NCBI GenBank assembly: GCA_910578345.1
Contig: CAJTRA010000024.1
Coordinates: forward strand, 1 to 42,159
Reading direction: 5' to 3'
Length of the DNA stretch: 42,159 nucleotides
DNA from: an uncultured Lachnospiraceae bacterium
Lineage (GTDB): Bacteria > Bacillota > Clostridia > Lachnospirales > Lachnospiraceae
In this document: piece after piece, positions 41,904 through 42,159 of the stretch
Layout: each line of letters starts with the position of its first letter
How positions within the stretch are numbered: position 1 is the stretch's first letter
Program-made: the position numbers and the translations under genes
Notes under the pieces: model-generated
What the model was told of the DNA's origin: nothing
What the model saw: only the letters and a program-made list of their open reading frames with translations
Databases searched by the model: none

Positions 41904-42159
41904 TTAGCCAAGTAAGGACAATGCCAACTGGTTAGACTGATTCGCCTGTGACAGCATAGAAGTACCAGCCTGCTGTAAGATGTTGTTGTTCGCATATCTA
42001 ACCATCTCTGTCGCGATATCTGTATCACGGATCTGTGCCTCTGCAGATGTGGTGTTCTCTACGATGTTATCCAGGTTGCTGATCGTGTGCTCTAATCTGT
42101 TCTGGATCGCACCGAGGTCGGAACGCTGCTGAGATACATCCTTGATCGCGCTCTTTGCA
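41904..42159 (-). CDS. Flagellin, C-terminal 84 residues (5' end beyond window)
   Basis: The minus strand encodes the conserved C-terminal D1/D0 helices of flagellin, the main filament subunit exported by the flagellar type III system. It includes LGAIQNRLEHTISNLDN, the very conserved AEAQIRDTDIATEMVRYANN and ILQQAGTSMLSQANQ, ending ALSLLG. The stop is TAA at 41906-41904. The gene would be called hag or fliC. The N-terminus and promoter are off the right edge, and the glycosylated surface domain cannot be seen. Confidence 0.96.
   Translation of the reverse strand, partial: AKSAIKDVSQQRSDLGAIQNRLEHTISNLDNIVENTTSAEAQIRDTDIATEMVRYANNNILQQAGTSMLSQANQSNQLALSLLG

Noticed and set aside
1..42159. 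Mobile element, CRISPR array or tRNA
   Set aside because: No transposase, integrase, regularly spaced repeats or cloverleaf-like sequence was seen by eye on either strand.

Overview
The window looks like chromosomal DNA of a motile, anaerobic gut Firmicute, most likely a member of the Lachnospiraceae. Evidence for this is the low-to-moderate GC content, strong AGGAGG ribosome binding sites, TTG starts on fusA and rpoC, a Firmicute-type L10 leader, and a flagellin with a typical clostridial C-terminus. Genus cannot be set from this sequence alone. I see no tRNA, rRNA, insertion sequence, integrase or CRISPR array.

Region 1 (1-18.3 kb, all minus strand) is the transcription/translation core cluster. 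In transcription order it is rpmG, secE, nusG, rplK, rplA, terminator, a CapA-like membrane protein, an unknown 201-aa protein, L10 leader, rplJ, rplL, terminator, rpoB, rpoC, rpsL, rpsG, fusA, tuf. Sigma-A-like promoters with 17-18 bp spacers sit before rpmG, rplJ, rpoB, rpsL and tuf. The rpsL promoter lies inside a terminator hairpin. Two unrelated genes interrupt the usual L1-L10 adjacency.

Region 2 (18.3-23.4 kb) starts with a divergently transcribed FliD-like flagellar cap gene behind a structured leader. Converging on it is an isolated acyl-CoA carboxyltransferase with its own promoter, whose -35 is enclosed by an inverted repeat. Upstream of that is a coupled pair of a small XRE-type regulator and UDP-galactopyranose mutase.

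Region 3 (23.6-41.9 kb) is a dense glycan-assembly island. On the plus strand are three family-2 glycosyltransferase/TPR proteins and one CgeB-like glycosyltransferase. On the minus strand is a probable nine-gene operon: two tandem CgeB-like genes, three further glycosyltransferases, an RmlD/WbvR-like sugar-nucleotide reductase, a WecB/FnlC-like 2-epimerase, a methyltransferase and another CgeB-like gene. A large DUF4422-TPR-CgeB fusion is divergent from this operon. One more family-2 glycosyltransferase lies just downstream of flagellin, whose C-terminus enters at the right edge. Because the island sits between a FliD-like gene and flagellin, it probably builds a flagellin glycan, although a cell-surface polysaccharide is also possible.

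The most striking observation is a run of 14 C (G on the coding strand) at 32569-32582 inside the reductase gene. It throws the gene out of frame by one base, while the protein on both sides is intact and conserved. This is the expected layout of a slipped-strand phase-variable switch controlling one sugar of the glycan.
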